Position numbers and translations under genes: made by a program. Below are positions 52,338-62,249 of a DNA stretch of 64,000 nt, piece after piece (position 1 is the first letter of the stretch; every line of letters starts with the position of its first letter). The notes beneath the pieces are model-generated. The model saw only the letters and a list, made by a program, of their open reading frames with translations, did no database searches and was not told the DNA's origin. This stretch comes from Paramylibacter ulvae (GTDB lineage: Bacteria > Pseudomonadota > Alphaproteobacteria > Rhodobacterales > Rhodobacteraceae), in assembly GCF_014652655.1 (NCBI RefSeq), contig NZ_BMZF01000003.1, forward strand, positions 186,001 through 250,000, read 5' to 3'.

Positions 52338-53705
52338 GTGAGTAACGCATCTGCTAAAGGCTGGCTCGATAACGTGCCAGACGCGTTTAAAGCCTATCGT
52401 AATAATCGCCAATTGGACGAGGTGGAATGTATCATTCCCGATCTTGCAGGCATGTCACGCGGCAAGGCAATGCCCGCGTATAAATTTTCACCAGATGAAA
52501 CATTTTTCCTGCCTATATCATTGTTTTATCAAACAATTTCTGGTGAATATGTGGATATGGACATTGAAAATCAATGGCTTGAAAAAGACATTGTTTTGCG
52601 CCCCGACATGGGTACGGTTACGGCTGTGCCTTGGGCCGAAGACCCCACCATGCAGGTGATCAACGATCTGGAAACACGCGATGGCACGCCATTGCCGATT
52701 GCACCGCGTAATGTCTTAAAACATGTGCTAAAGCTTTACGCAGATCAGGGCTGGCGCCCCGTTGTGGCACCCGAATTGGAATTTTATCTGACCACGCCCA
52801 ATACCGATCCCACCGATGATATTGAACCCATGACAGGGCGCACAGGGCGCAAGGGTGCGGGACGCCAAGCGTTTTCCATGGTTGCGGTGGATGAATATGG
52901 CGAAGTGATCGATAAAATCTATGACTACGCCGATGCGCAAGGCCTGTTGATTGATACCGTGATCCAAGAAGGCGGCGCGGGACAAATTGAAATCAATTTG
53001 ATGCATGGTGATCCATTGGCGCTGGCTGATCAGGTGTTTTATTTCAAACGCACTATCCGCGAGGCTGCGTTAAAATACGGGGTTTTCGCGACATTCATGG
53101 CCAAACCGATGCGCGATGAACCCGGCAGTGCAATGCATATTCACCAAAGCATCGAAGACATCAAAACCGGCGAAAACATATTTTCCGACAAGGATGGCAA
53201 ACCCACCGATGCGTTTTATCATTTCATCGGCGGGTCACAAAAACATATCCAATCGGCGATGCCATTGCTCGCGCCATATGTGAATTCATATCGCCGCATT
53301 TCAGGCCAGATGAGCGCACCAACCAATCTGGAATGGGCCGAGGATAATCGCACCACGGGTATTCGCGTGCCAAATTCAGGGCCCAAGGCACGGCGCGTGG
53401 AAAACCGTGTCACGGGCAGCGATACAAACCCGTATTTGTCCATCGCCGCAAGTCTGGCGGCGGGCTATCTGGGGATGATGAATAAAATCGAACCCCGCCC
53501 AGAGGCCAAGAAAGAAGTTTATAAATCCGAACTTCCCTATAGTTTGAATTCCGCCTTGCGTCAGTTTGATATGGCAACCGAATATCGCGCCGTTTTGGGC
53601 GAAGAGTTCTGCAAACTTTACAGCGATATTAAACATGCCGAACTGGATGAATATCAGCGCGAAATTTCACCATGGGAACGCGAACATCTGTTGTTGCAGG
53701 CCTAA
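52338..53705 (+). CDS. Glutamine synthetase-family gamma-glutamylamine ligase (PuuA-like), copy 2
   Basis: A 455-residue GS-fold protein. ECIIPDLAGMSRGKAMP at the start, VAPELEFYLT near residue 145, QEGGAGQIEINLMHGDPL near residue 215, SAMHIHQSIEDI near residue 258, NSYRRISGQMSAPTNLEWAE, and RRVENRVTGSDTNPYLSIAA. Compared with copy 1 it carries an insertion of about 25 residues after the ELEFYLT strand (DDIEPMTGRTGRKGAGRQAF). The two copies are clearly different paralogues, so different amine acceptors are likely. Its stop is followed at once by the FAD oxidase start. Confidence 0.87.
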   Translation: MSNASAKGWLDNVPDAFKAYRNNRQLDEVECIIPDLAGMSRGKAMPAYKFSPDETFFLPISLFYQTISGEYVDMDIENQWLEKDIVLRPDMGTVTAVPWAEDPTMQVINDLETRDGTPLPIAPRNVLKHVLKLYADQGWRPVVAPELEFYLTTPNTDPTDDIEPMTGRTGRKGAGRQAFSMVAVDEYGEVIDKIYDYADAQGLLIDTVIQEGGAGQIEINLMHGDPLALADQVFYFKRTIREAALKYGVFATFMAKPMRDEPGSAMHIHQSIEDIKTGENIFSDKDGKPTDAFYHFIGGSQKHIQSAMPLLAPYVNSYRRISGQMSAPTNLEWAEDNRTTGIRVPNSGPKARRVENRVTGSDTNPYLSIAASLAAGYLGMMNKIEPRPEAKKEVYKSELPYSLNSALRQFDMATEYRAVLGEEFCKLYSDIKHAELDEYQREISPWEREHLLLQA

Positions 53706-55013
53706 ATGGCGGCGTTGGATCTATTGACGGCGAATGATGTGGCGGGGGAATATCCCGCGTCATATTACGCCGCCACGGCCAAACCATTGCCTGTATTTTC
53801 GCCCGCCAAGGGGCGGATTGATGCAGATATTTGTATCATTGGTGCGGGGTTTACGGGGTTATCATCTGCGCTTCATCTGGCGCGGGCGGGTTATCGCGTG
53901 GTGGTGTTGGATGCACAACGCATCGGGTTTGGTGCATCGGGGCGCAATGGTGGGCAGGTTGGCAAAGGCCAGCGTCTGGAACAGGACGAATTGGAAACCA
54001 TGCTGGGGCGCGAACATGCACGCGCGCTTTGGGATATTTCCCAAGACGCTGTGCAATTGGTCAAAGATTTATGCGCAGATATGCCCGATTGTGCGTTTCA
54101 ACACGGGTTAATCCACGCTGCGCACCGCGAACGATATGTGGCACATGAACATTCATACGTTGATAAAATGGCCGCTGAATATGACTATCCGCATATGCGC
54201 AAACTGGATCGCGATGCGCTGCGCGATTTGGTCAATTCCGATGCCTATTTCGGTGGTTCGTTGGATATGAATGCGGGGCATATTCATCCGCTGCGCTTTG
54301 CGCTTGGGCTTGCGCGGAAATGTGTGGATGCAGGAGTGCAGTTTTTTGAACAATCGCGAGTTACGCGCATTGATCGGGGCACGCCTGCCCACGTTCATAC
54401 AGCGGACGCAGAAATCGATGCGGATTTTGTGATTGTTGCCTGCAACGGGTATCTTGGAAATCTGGAACCAAGCGTGGCCCAACACGTGATGCCCATTGGC
54501 AATTACATCGTGGCAACCGAACCAATGGATGTGGCGAATATGAACGCGGTGGTGAAAAACCATTACGCGGTGGCAGACACAAAATTCGTGGTGAATTATT
54601 TTCGGTTCTCCGATGATAATCGGTTATTGTTTGGCGGCACGGAATCCTATGGTTACAAATTTCCGCGCGATATTGCGGGAAAGGTGCGCAAACCCATGGC
54701 GGCGATTTTTCCACAACTGGCAGATGTGAACTTTGATTATGCGTGGGGTGGTACGCTTGGCATTACCATGAACCGTATGCCCCATTTTCACCGTGTGTCT
54801 GGCAATATCTTATCGCTGTCTGGTTATTCTGGCCATGGAGTTGCCATGGCAACCATGGGCGGGAAATTGGCGGCAGAGGTGATCCAAGGCCAAGCGGAAC
54901 GGTTTGACATCATGGCAAATGTACCAAGCCAAAAATTCCCAGGAGGTGTGGCGCTACGCAACCCGTTGCTGATCGCAGCGATGGTTTGGTATTCGCTGCG
55001 CGATAAATTGTAA
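53706..55013 (+). CDS. FAD-dependent amine oxidase (PuuB-like)
   Basis: A 435-residue DAO-family flavoenzyme. ADICIIGAGFTGLSSALHLA near residue 40 binds FAD, with GASGRNGGQVGKGQR shortly after, FVIVACNGYLGNLEP near residue 240, and the C-terminal GYSGHGVAMATMGGKLAAEV. This is the architecture of gamma-glutamylputrescine oxidase, which forms the aldehyde from gamma-glutamylated amines. It directly follows the GS-like copy 2, giving the PuuA-PuuB pair. No aldehyde dehydrogenase follows. Confidence 0.88.
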   Translation: MAALDLLTANDVAGEYPASYYAATAKPLPVFSPAKGRIDADICIIGAGFTGLSSALHLARAGYRVVVLDAQRIGFGASGRNGGQVGKGQRLEQDELETMLGREHARALWDISQDAVQLVKDLCADMPDCAFQHGLIHAAHRERYVAHEHSYVDKMAAEYDYPHMRKLDRDALRDLVNSDAYFGGSLDMNAGHIHPLRFALGLARKCVDAGVQFFEQSRVTRIDRGTPAHVHTADAEIDADFVIVACNGYLGNLEPSVAQHVMPIGNYIVATEPMDVANMNAVVKNHYAVADTKFVVNYFRFSDDNRLLFGGTESYGYKFPRDIAGKVRKPMAAIFPQLADVNFDYAWGGTLGITMNRMPHFHRVSGNILSLSGYSGHGVAMATMGGKLAAEVIQGQAERFDIMANVPSQKFPGGVALRNPLLIAAMVWYSLRDKL

Positions 55014-55029
55014 CGCCAATCTATGGGCG

Positions 55030-55278
55030 CTAGGTATTAAGCAAAAAATACCGCATCAGTCCGTAAACATACAGGGCTGCAAACATCATATTGATATATT
55101 TCAACTGTGGCTCATTGCGCAGCCAGCCACAATAAATCCAGATCAAACAAAACGGCAGGCTCAGCATCATCGCTGCCAATTGCCAGCCCTGAACCACCGC
55201 AATCGCACTGCCCAGACCCAAGCCAAAGGCCAGCCATTTCAACGGTTGCTCGAAACGCGCAAACATCATCAATGTCAT
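55030..55278 (-). CDS. Small three-helix membrane protein
   Basis: An 82-residue protein with three predicted membrane spans (about residues 13-30, 33-50, 60-80) and a conserved-looking loop CGWLRNEPQLKYIN. It looks like a small family common in this group (possibly DUF6552), but I cannot be sure. It converges on the oxidase gene and lies upstream of the ABC ATPase gene's end; role unknown. Confidence 0.6.
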   Translation of the reverse strand: MTLMMFARFEQPLKWLAFGLGLGSAIAVVQGWQLAAMMLSLPFCLIWIYCGWLRNEPQLKYINMMFAALYVYGLMRYFLLNT

Positions 55279-55381
55279 TCAAATACTTTCGGAATATCAG
55301 CGCCGTGAACCCGGCGTTCTGATCATGTCGAACGTATATCCGTTGAAAGATCGGCGCAATATTTTTCGCACTGAGCGACGG

Positions 55382-57007
55382 TTATTCGCGCCCATCCACC
55401 AGATTGGATAGCCAATCGGGGTCCATTTCGGGAACTGATGACAACAACAATTGGGTGTAGTCGGGATAGGGTGGGGACATGACCACGCTTTTGGGGCCTT
55501 GTTCGACAACGCCGCCTTGGTACATCACCACGATTTCGTCGCTGATGGCTTGAACCACCGCGATGTCGTGGGTGATGAACAGATAGGTGATGTTGAATTC
55601 TTTTTGCAAGCGTAGCAACAGGCGCAAGATGCCCTCTTGGACGATCTGATCAAGGGCGGATGTGACCTCGTCACAGATAATTACCTCTGGTTCTGCGGCC
55701 AATGCACGTGCGATACAGACACGCTGTTTTTGCCCGCCTGACAATTCCGATGGCAGACGGTCGTAAAAAGTTTGATCCAGCTCGATCATGTCCAACAATT
55801 CAAGAATGCGATCTTGTTTTTTGCGCCCGCGCAGCCCGTGGTAAAATTCCAACGGGCGGCCAATGATTTCAGCCACGGTTTGGCGTGGGTTCATGGCGGT
55901 GTCGGCCATTTGGTAAATCATCTGAATGCGCTGCAACTGATCTTTGCTGCGATCCTTTAATGCAGGGGGGAGCGGTTCACCGTTAAACAGGGTTTCACCC
56001 GTTAAGGGGGGTAATAATCCCGTAATCACACGCGCGGTTGTGGATTTACCAGACCCTGATTCACCCACCACGGCCACAGTGGTGCCGCGTGCGATTTTGA
56101 TATTCACATCGTGCAAAACCTTGACCGTGCCCGCATAAGCGGCATCAACATTTTTGACCTCTAGAACCGTATCATCGCTGATGTTTTCGGGTTTTTCCAG
56201 TGCGCGCACAGACCAGAGCGATTTTGTATAATCCTCGGTTGGGGCGGACAGCATTTTGCGTGTTTCAGCCTCTTCCACCTCTTCGCCGTAACGCAGAACC
56301 TTGATGAAATCGGCCATTTGCGCGACCACGGCCAAATCATGGGTGATGTAAATTGCGGCGGTATTGAACCGTTCGACAATATCGCGCATCGCAACCAACA
56401 CTTCGACCTGTGTGGTGACATCAAGCGCGGTTGTTGGTTCGTCGAAAATAATCAAATCTGGGCGTGATGACATCGCCATTGCGGTCATCATGCGTTGCAA
56501 TTGACCACCTGATACCTGATGGGGGTAACGATCACCGATATTATCGGGATCTGGTAATTGCAATGAAGCGTATAATTCACGCGCGTCCGATTGTGCGGCG
56601 TCACTGGTTTGCAATGACGCATCTAATGTGGATTCAACGGTTTGATCCAACAAGCGATGTGCGGGGTTAAATGATGCAGCGGCGGATTGCGCAACATAGG
56701 CAATGCGTGTGCCCCAAAGCGCGCGAAGCTCATCCTCTGTCGCGTTGATCAAATCATGCCCGTCAAAATCAATTGATCCACCGGTGATTTTACATCCCGG
56801 GCGTGCAAACCCCATGGCGGCAAGGCCAAGTGTGGATTTCCCCGCGCCAGATTCACCGATCAAACCCATGACCTCGCCACGTTTCAAGGTCAGATCGACA
56901 CCTTTGATAATCGGGTGCCACTTTTCATCTGAAAACCCATCAATCGTGATGTTTTTCATTTCAAGCAGGACATCGCCTTTTTGGCCTTTGGGGTTATCAG
57001 TGGTCAT
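55382..57007 (-). CDS. Peptide/nickel-type ABC transporter, fused double ATPase
   Basis: A 541-residue protein with two ATP-binding domains in one chain (DppD-DppF or GsiA type). Domain 1: Walker A GESGAGKST near residue 45, signature VSGGQLQRMMTAMAM, Walker B LIIFDEPTTALD. Domain 2: Walker A GESGSGKST near residue 315, signature LSGGQKQRVCIARAL, Walker B VIICDEVTSALD. Start taken at 57007 (11 bp inside the permease gene). It powers the import system with the two permeases and the binding protein at 59152. Confidence 0.92.
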   Translation of the reverse strand: MTTDNPKGQKGDVLLEMKNITIDGFSDEKWHPIIKGVDLTLKRGEVMGLIGESGAGKSTLGLAAMGFARPGCKITGGSIDFDGHDLINATEDELRALWGTRIAYVAQSAAASFNPAHRLLDQTVESTLDASLQTSDAAQSDARELYASLQLPDPDNIGDRYPHQVSGGQLQRMMTAMAMSSRPDLIIFDEPTTALDVTTQVEVLVAMRDIVERFNTAAIYITHDLAVVAQMADFIKVLRYGEEVEEAETRKMLSAPTEDYTKSLWSVRALEKPENISDDTVLEVKNVDAAYAGTVKVLHDVNIKIARGTTVAVVGESGSGKSTTARVITGLLPPLTGETLFNGEPLPPALKDRSKDQLQRIQMIYQMADTAMNPRQTVAEIIGRPLEFYHGLRGRKKQDRILELLDMIELDQTFYDRLPSELSGGQKQRVCIARALAAEPEVIICDEVTSALDQIVQEGILRLLLRLQKEFNITYLFITHDIAVVQAISDEIVVMYQGGVVEQGPKSVVMSPPYPDYTQLLLSSVPEMDPDWLSNLVDGRE

Positions 57008-57917
57008 CTTTAAGTCCGCTTGATTTATGCAAGAACCAGTCAACGACAAAGTTCACAGCAACGGTTAACAGGGCAATCGCACCCGCAGGGATCATCGGCG
57101 TTAAGGCCGCCGTCAGATCATATTTGGCAAATTGGATCATGGATGCATTATCGCGCACCATTGATCCCCAATCGGCGGTGGGTGGTTGAATTCCCAAGCC
57201 CAAGAATGACAATGCAGCGATGGTTAAAAACACGAAACAGAACCGCAGGCCGAATTCGGCGATCAAGGGGGGCATGATATTTGGCAAGATTTCGCGGCGC
57301 ATGATCCAGCCCAGTTTTTCCCCGCGCAATTTTGCCGCTTCGACGTAATCCATCACCACGACGCTGACCGCGACGGAACGGGTTAATCGAAACACGCGTG
57401 TGCTGTCGAGCACGGCGATGATGCAGATCAGGCTAAACACGCTGGACCCAAAAATGGTCAGCAACATCAGGGCGAAAATCAAACTTGGGATTGCCATCAG
57501 GATATCGACCCCGCGTGACAATAACTGATCCAGCCAATTGCCACTGATGGCCGCAACCAGACCCAAACCGCCACCAATCAGGAATGATAATAACGTCGCC
57601 GCCAGCGCGATGCCCATCGTATTACGCGCACCGTAAATCAGGCGTGAAAACACATCGCGGCCAATTTGATCGGTGCCAAAAATATGTTCGCCACCCCAAG
57701 GGGCAAACGGTGCTGGGAATACCTGTGCTTCGCCATATGGCGCGATCAGGGGCGCGAAAATTGCGACGATAAAATAGATCGCAATGACGATCATGCCAAA
57801 CCACGCGGACCATGGTGCCTTGGACAATTCGATCTTTGCCATTTGCCAGCGTGTGCGGCGTTCGCGCAATGCGCCAACTTCGCCAGCGGCGGAATATGTT
57901 TGTTCTGTATCGCTCAT
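56997..57917 (-). CDS. Peptide/nickel-type ABC permease (DppC-like)
   Basis: A 306-residue permease. A cytoplasmic N-terminus is followed by a first helix (AWFGMIVIAIYFIVAIFAPL), the DppC-type loop HIFGTDQIGRDVFSRLIYGA near residue 80, and the EAA-like loop YVEAAKLRGEKLGWIMRREI near residue 195. Start at 57917 is set by the 4-bp ATGA overlap with the DppB-like gene. Confidence 0.92.
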   Translation of the reverse strand: MSDTEQTYSAAGEVGALRERRTRWQMAKIELSKAPWSAWFGMIVIAIYFIVAIFAPLIAPYGEAQVFPAPFAPWGGEHIFGTDQIGRDVFSRLIYGARNTMGIALAATLLSFLIGGGLGLVAAISGNWLDQLLSRGVDILMAIPSLIFALMLLTIFGSSVFSLICIIAVLDSTRVFRLTRSVAVSVVVMDYVEAAKLRGEKLGWIMRREILPNIMPPLIAEFGLRFCFVFLTIAALSFLGLGIQPPTADWGSMVRDNASMIQFAKYDLTAALTPMIPAGAIALLTVAVNFVVDWFLHKSSGLKDDH

Positions 57918-58894
57918 CGTGGGTGCAGCAACCTTGGGTTTGTAACGATGCCAATGATATCGGCGATCAGGTTCAAAATAATATATGTGGCGGCGAAAAT
58001 AAGGGCACATGCCTGTACCACGGGGATATCGCGGGTGGTCACCGCATCAACCATCAACTGGCCAATGCCAGGGTAAACAAACACCACCTCAACCACGACA
58101 ACGCCCACCACCAAATAGGCAAGGTTAAACGCGATCACGGTTGCAATCGGTGCCCATGCGTTTGGCAATGCGTGGCGCAAAATCACGCGGGCGCGCGACA
58201 CGCCCTTCAGCTTGGCCATTTCGATATACGGACTGGCGAGCAGATTGATAATTGCCGCGCGTGTCATGCGCATCATGTGCGCCACAATCACCAAGGTGAG
58301 CGTGAGCGCTGGTAATGCACATTTATAAATACGTTCCATGAATGGCGTATCCACATTCACATTTGCCAGCGATGGAAACACAGGCCAAAGCGATGCAAAG
58401 AACAAGATCAACAAATATGCGACGAAAAATTCGGGAAATGAAATCGTGGTCAATGTCGCCGCGTTCACCGTGCGATCATACATTGTGTTGCGATAAAGTG
58501 CGGCCGTTACTCCAAGGAATAGCGCAAGTGGTACGGCCACAATTCCTGCCATGCCCGCCAAGAACAATGTGTTCCACAAACGTGGCGCAATCAAATCAAT
58601 AACCGCGCGCGATCGATCAACCCCAGATGCGGCGCGCCCTGAAAATGACGTGCCCAAATCACCGGTCATCACCGACCCAACCCAGTTGAAATAGCGAAGA
58701 TATGCAGGTTGATCCAACCCTAATTCACGGCGAAACGCGGCAACGGTTTCTTCGGTGGCGGCCTGTCCAAGCACGGCTTGGGTGAAATCGCCTGGCAAAA
58801 ATTCAATCGCGCTAAAGATGATTAAAGACACAAAAAACAGCGTGATAAGCCCCAACAACAGCCGTTGTAGGATGGTTCCAAGAATTGGATGCAC
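57914..58894 (-). CDS. Peptide/nickel-type ABC permease (DppB-like)
   Basis: A 326-residue permease. First helix LLLGLITLFFVSLIIFSAIE, then FLPGDFTQAVLGQAATEETV and LGLDQPAYLRYFNWVGSVMT-GDLGTS, both typical of DppB, and the EAA-like loop YIEMAKLKGVSRARVILRHAL near residue 220. It starts with GTG at 58894, preceded by AGAGGGAG. First gene of the leftward transporter operon. Confidence 0.92.
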   Translation of the reverse strand: MHPILGTILQRLLLGLITLFFVSLIIFSAIEFLPGDFTQAVLGQAATEETVAAFRRELGLDQPAYLRYFNWVGSVMTGDLGTSFSGRAASGVDRSRAVIDLIAPRLWNTLFLAGMAGIVAVPLALFLGVTAALYRNTMYDRTVNAATLTTISFPEFFVAYLLILFFASLWPVFPSLANVNVDTPFMERIYKCALPALTLTLVIVAHMMRMTRAAIINLLASPYIEMAKLKGVSRARVILRHALPNAWAPIATVIAFNLAYLVVGVVVVEVVFVYPGIGQLMVDAVTTRDIPVVQACALIFAATYIILNLIADIIGIVTNPRLLHPR

Positions 58895-59151
58895 TTAATA
58901 TTCTCCCTCTCGCGCGGGTTTATCCCGCTGCGGTTTTGTTAATTTAACGCAGGGCATGGTGTGTTTGTAAAGCATTTGCTTGTATTTTGTGCGCAATGCG
59001 TATGTTTTATAGGCGTTGGAAACGCTGGGTCACACATAATTTTTACAAAGATACATTGGTAAAGCGCGGGGAATCATGCAACAGTCTGCGCGGCGGAATG
59101 ATCCAACCAATAAAATAATGGATCACCTACTATCCAACTGGAGGACTAAAA

Positions 59152-60753
59152 ATGAAAAAATTATTTCTTGCCAAGCAAGCCACAAAATTGACAGCAGGTC
59201 AGATTGATCGCCGTCAATTTGTGATGTCTGCGCTGGCCGCGGGCGTTGTGTTGCCAAGCGCGTTAAGCATGGCAGACAAAGCCATTGCCGCGACACCCAA
59301 AAAGGGCGGATTGCTGCGCCAAGGTATGGCACACGGTGGCACCACGGATTCGCTTGATCCTGCAACATATGAAAATTCCATGATGACGGGCATCGGTTTT
59401 GCCTATGGTAACTGTCTGACAGAAGTGGGCCCAGATGGTGCGCTGCGCCCTGAACTGGCCGAAAGCTATGAATCATCAGATGCAAAAACATGGGTGTTTA
59501 ACCTGCGCCAAGGTGTGGAATTTCACAACGGCAAAACCCTGACAGCGGATGATGTGATCGCATCCTTGAACCATCACCGCGGCGAAGACAGCAAATCAGC
59601 AGCCAAAGGATTGCTGGCCCCAATCGTATCCATGAAAGCGGATGGCGCAAATCGCGTTGTGGTCGAATTGGATGCGCCAAATGCTGGTTTCCCATTCATC
59701 GTATCCGATTATCACCTTGTGATTATGCCATCGGTTGATGGTGCGGTGGATGCGCAGGCAGGCGTTGGCACCGGTGGCTATGTTTTGGAAAACTTCGAAG
59801 CAGGCGTGCGTTCAACATTTAAGCGTTTCGGAAATTATTGGAAAGAGGGCACCGCGCATTTCGACGAATTGGAAATGCTCAGCTTGCTTGACACAACCGC
59901 ACGTCAAAACGCGATTATGAATGGCGATGTTGATGTGATTGACCGCGTCGATCCAAAAACTGTTGCCCTGTTGGCGCGTGTTCCAACGCTGAGCATTTTG
60001 GAAGCAGCGGGTACATTGCATTACACAATGCCAATGCGTGTGGATGCAGCACCGTTTGATAATTACGATCTGCGCATGGCATTGAAATATTCAATCAAAC
60101 GCCAAGAGTTGGTTGATAAAATTCTGTTGGGCCATGGTCAAATCGGTAACGATCACCCGATTTCAACTGCCAACCAATATCACGCCGCCGATCTGGCGCA
60201 GCGTGAATTCGACCCTGAAAAGGCAATGGAGCATTACAAAAAATCGGGTCATTCTGGCACAATCCAATTGTCTGCATCCGATGCGGCATTTGCGGGCGCG
60301 GTTGACGCGGCGCAATTGGTTGCAGCATCCGCCAAAGAGGTTGGTATCGATGTGGAAGTGGTACGCGAACCATCCGATGGGTATTGGTCAAACGTGTGGA
60401 ACAAGAAACCTTGGTGCACATGTTACTGGGGTGGTCGCCCGACAGAGGATTGGATGTATTCATCCGCCTATACGGCCGACACCGAGTGGAACGACACTGC
60501 ATGGCGCGATACGCCAGATGCGAAACGTTTCAACGAAATCGTTATTGCCGCACGCGCGGAATTGGACGAAGCAAAACGCCGTTCCATGTATTTCGAAACT
60601 CAACAGTTGATCCATAACGACGGTGGCGCAATCGTGCCAATGTTTGCAAATCACATTCATGCCTTGTCCAAGAATTTGGTGCACGATGAACAGGTTGCTG
60701 GTAACTGGGAACTGGATGGTGGTAAAAACACCGAACGCTGGTGGTTTGCATAA
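59152..60753 (+). CDS. Tat-exported ABC substrate-binding protein (SBP_bac_5)
   Basis: A 533-residue periplasmic binding protein of the oligopeptide/dipeptide family. Its leader contains a twin-arginine motif (DRRQFVMSALAAGVVLPSAL) at residues 19-38, so it is exported folded by the Tat system. Core motifs: LRQGVEFHNGKTLTADDVIA near residue 118, NAIMNGDVDVIDRVDP near residue 255. It is divergent from the permease operon, with GGAGGA before the ATG, and ends in a terminator. Ligand unknown; neighbours suggest an amine or gamma-glutamyl compound. Confidence 0.92.
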   Translation: MKKLFLAKQATKLTAGQIDRRQFVMSALAAGVVLPSALSMADKAIAATPKKGGLLRQGMAHGGTTDSLDPATYENSMMTGIGFAYGNCLTEVGPDGALRPELAESYESSDAKTWVFNLRQGVEFHNGKTLTADDVIASLNHHRGEDSKSAAKGLLAPIVSMKADGANRVVVELDAPNAGFPFIVSDYHLVIMPSVDGAVDAQAGVGTGGYVLENFEAGVRSTFKRFGNYWKEGTAHFDELEMLSLLDTTARQNAIMNGDVDVIDRVDPKTVALLARVPTLSILEAAGTLHYTMPMRVDAAPFDNYDLRMALKYSIKRQELVDKILLGHGQIGNDHPISTANQYHAADLAQREFDPEKAMEHYKKSGHSGTIQLSASDAAFAGAVDAAQLVAASAKEVGIDVEVVREPSDGYWSNVWNKKPWCTCYWGGRPTEDWMYSSAYTADTEWNDTAWRDTPDAKRFNEIVIAARAELDEAKRRSMYFETQQLIHNDGGAIVPMFANHIHALSKNLVHDEQVAGNWELDGGKNTERWWFA

Positions 60754-60772
60754 TTACCAATTGAATGATGGG

Positions 60773-60804
60773 AAAGGGCGGTCAGCAATGATCGCCCTTT
60801 TTCG
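60773..60804 (+). terminator. Rho-independent terminator after the binding-protein gene
   Basis: Twelve-base arms AAAGGGCGGTCA (60773-60784) and TGATCGCCCTTT (60789-60800), loop GCAA, one G-T pair, followed by further Ts. Confidence 0.92.
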
Positions 60805-60945
60805 TTTGAGCAAATAAAATGACCTGATCATCACCAGTAATTTTTGCATTGTGCAATTCTTGATCAAAACCAAGTCGAAAACCCCATTTTCATTCCCCAA
60901 GATATGGGTATGATTAAGATATTAATTTCAAATGCGAGTCTTGTT

Positions 60946-61689
60946 ATGGCCAAACCAGTTGTTGGTATTATCGGAAATTCATACATCATCGACGATAGCT
61001 ATCCCGTGCAATCCACAGGGGTGAGCAATGTCGAGGCAATCGCGCGGGTGTCGGGCGCATTGCCCGTGGTGATCCCTGCCATTCCCGATTTAGTGAATAT
61101 TGATGATCTGTGTGGCCGCTTTGATGGGTTTTTGTTCACAGGTGGGCGCCCCAATGTGCACCCCGAAGAATACGGAGAGGCTGAAACGCCAGCGCATGGA
61201 CAGTTTGATCGCGATCGTGATCGCGTCGCCTTGCCTTTGATCCGCGCTGCTGTGGACAAGGGCATACCGATCCTTGGTATTTGTCGCGGGTTTCAGGAAT
61301 TTAACGTCGCCTTTGGCGGATCGCTTTATCCCGAAATTCGCGATCTGCCCGGACGCATGAACCACCGTATGCCCCCTGATGGCACGCTCGAGGAAAAATT
61401 CGCGCTTCGCCATGATGTCAGCCTGATCGAAGGCAGTGAATTTTCAAAAATGTTTGGCGCAACCGTGGTGAAAACCAATTCGCTGCATGGGCAGGGGATC
61501 AAGGAAAAGGGTGCGCGTATCATTATCGAAGGTCACGCCCCCGATGGCACACCAGAGGCAATCCGCATCGCCGATGCGCCCAGCTTTGCCATGGCGGTGC
61601 AATGGCATCCTGAATGGCGCGCGCATGAATGCGGTGTTTCACGCCCCTTGTTCGAAGCATTCGGCCAAAGCATGCGCGAACACGTTTAA
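60946..61689 (+). CDS. puuD: Gamma-glutamyl-GABA hydrolase-like peptidase C26 (PuuD-like)
   Basis: A 247-residue class I GATase-like hydrolase that cleaves gamma-glutamyl amides such as gamma-glutamyl-GABA. FTGGRPNVHPEEYGE near residue 61, nucleophile cysteine in ILGICRGFQEFNVAFGG near residue 110, NSLHGQGI, and AMAVQWHPEW with catalytic histidine near residue 222. Start at 60946 fits the family N-terminus (KPVVGIIGNSYII); the frame is open from 60844. It completes the gamma-glutamylation route begun by the GS-like ligases. Confidence 0.9.
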   Translation: MAKPVVGIIGNSYIIDDSYPVQSTGVSNVEAIARVSGALPVVIPAIPDLVNIDDLCGRFDGFLFTGGRPNVHPEEYGEAETPAHGQFDRDRDRVALPLIRAAVDKGIPILGICRGFQEFNVAFGGSLYPEIRDLPGRMNHRMPPDGTLEEKFALRHDVSLIEGSEFSKMFGATVVKTNSLHGQGIKEKGARIIIEGHAPDGTPEAIRIADAPSFAMAVQWHPEWRAHECGVSRPLFEAFGQSMREHV

Positions 61690-61788
61690 TCAAAAACCGT
61701 TACGCCACGACATTCACAGGCACTTGCGTTGCTTGGTGCATGCCCTTGCGCTAGCATCAGGTAAATCCATCTGTGCAAAGGGGCGAAG

Positions 61789-62247
61789 ATGAAGCTGAAC
61801 GTCAACGGAAATGAACATGAAGTGGATGTCGAACCCGACATGCCGTTGTTGTGGGTTTTGCGCGATGAATTGAATATCACGGGGCCAAAATACGGCTGTG
61901 GCGTTGCGCAATGTGGCGCGTGTACGGTGCATATTGATGGTATGGCTGTGCGTTCCTGTCAGATGGCGGCGGGTGATGTGGATGGTGACATCACCACGAT
62001 CGAAGGATTGGGAACACCCGATGCCATGCATGCGGTTCAGGCCGCTTGGGTCGAACATCAGGTGGCGCAATGTGGATATTGCCAATCGGGGCAAATCATG
62101 GCCGCCGCATCATTTTTGGATGTGAACCCAGAACCAACAGATGATCAAATTGATCACGCCATGTCGGCCAATCTGTGTCGCTGTGGAACCTATCCACGCA
62201 TCCGTGCCGCCATTAAAACCGCCGCCAAAAATTTAAGCGGGACGTGA
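61789..62247 (+). CDS. iorA: Iron-sulfur subunit of isoquinoline 1-oxidoreductase-type enzyme
   Basis: A 152-residue two-[2Fe-2S] subunit of the xanthine oxidase family. Plant-type cluster: [17 protein letters not shown] near residue 38; second cluster: [12 protein letters not shown] near residue 97 and [15 protein letters not shown] near residue 130. Passes electrons from the molybdenum subunit encoded next. No export signal of its own. The next start lies 2 bp after its stop. Confidence 0.92.
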   Translation: MKLNVNGNEHEVDVEPDMPLLWVLRDELNITGPKYGCGVAQCGACTVHIDGMAVRSCQMAAGDVDGDITTIEGLGTPDAMHAVQAAWVEHQVAQCGYCQSGQIMAAASFLDVNPEPTDDQIDHAMSANLCRCGTYPRIRAAIKTAAKNLSGT

Positions 62248-62249
62248 AT

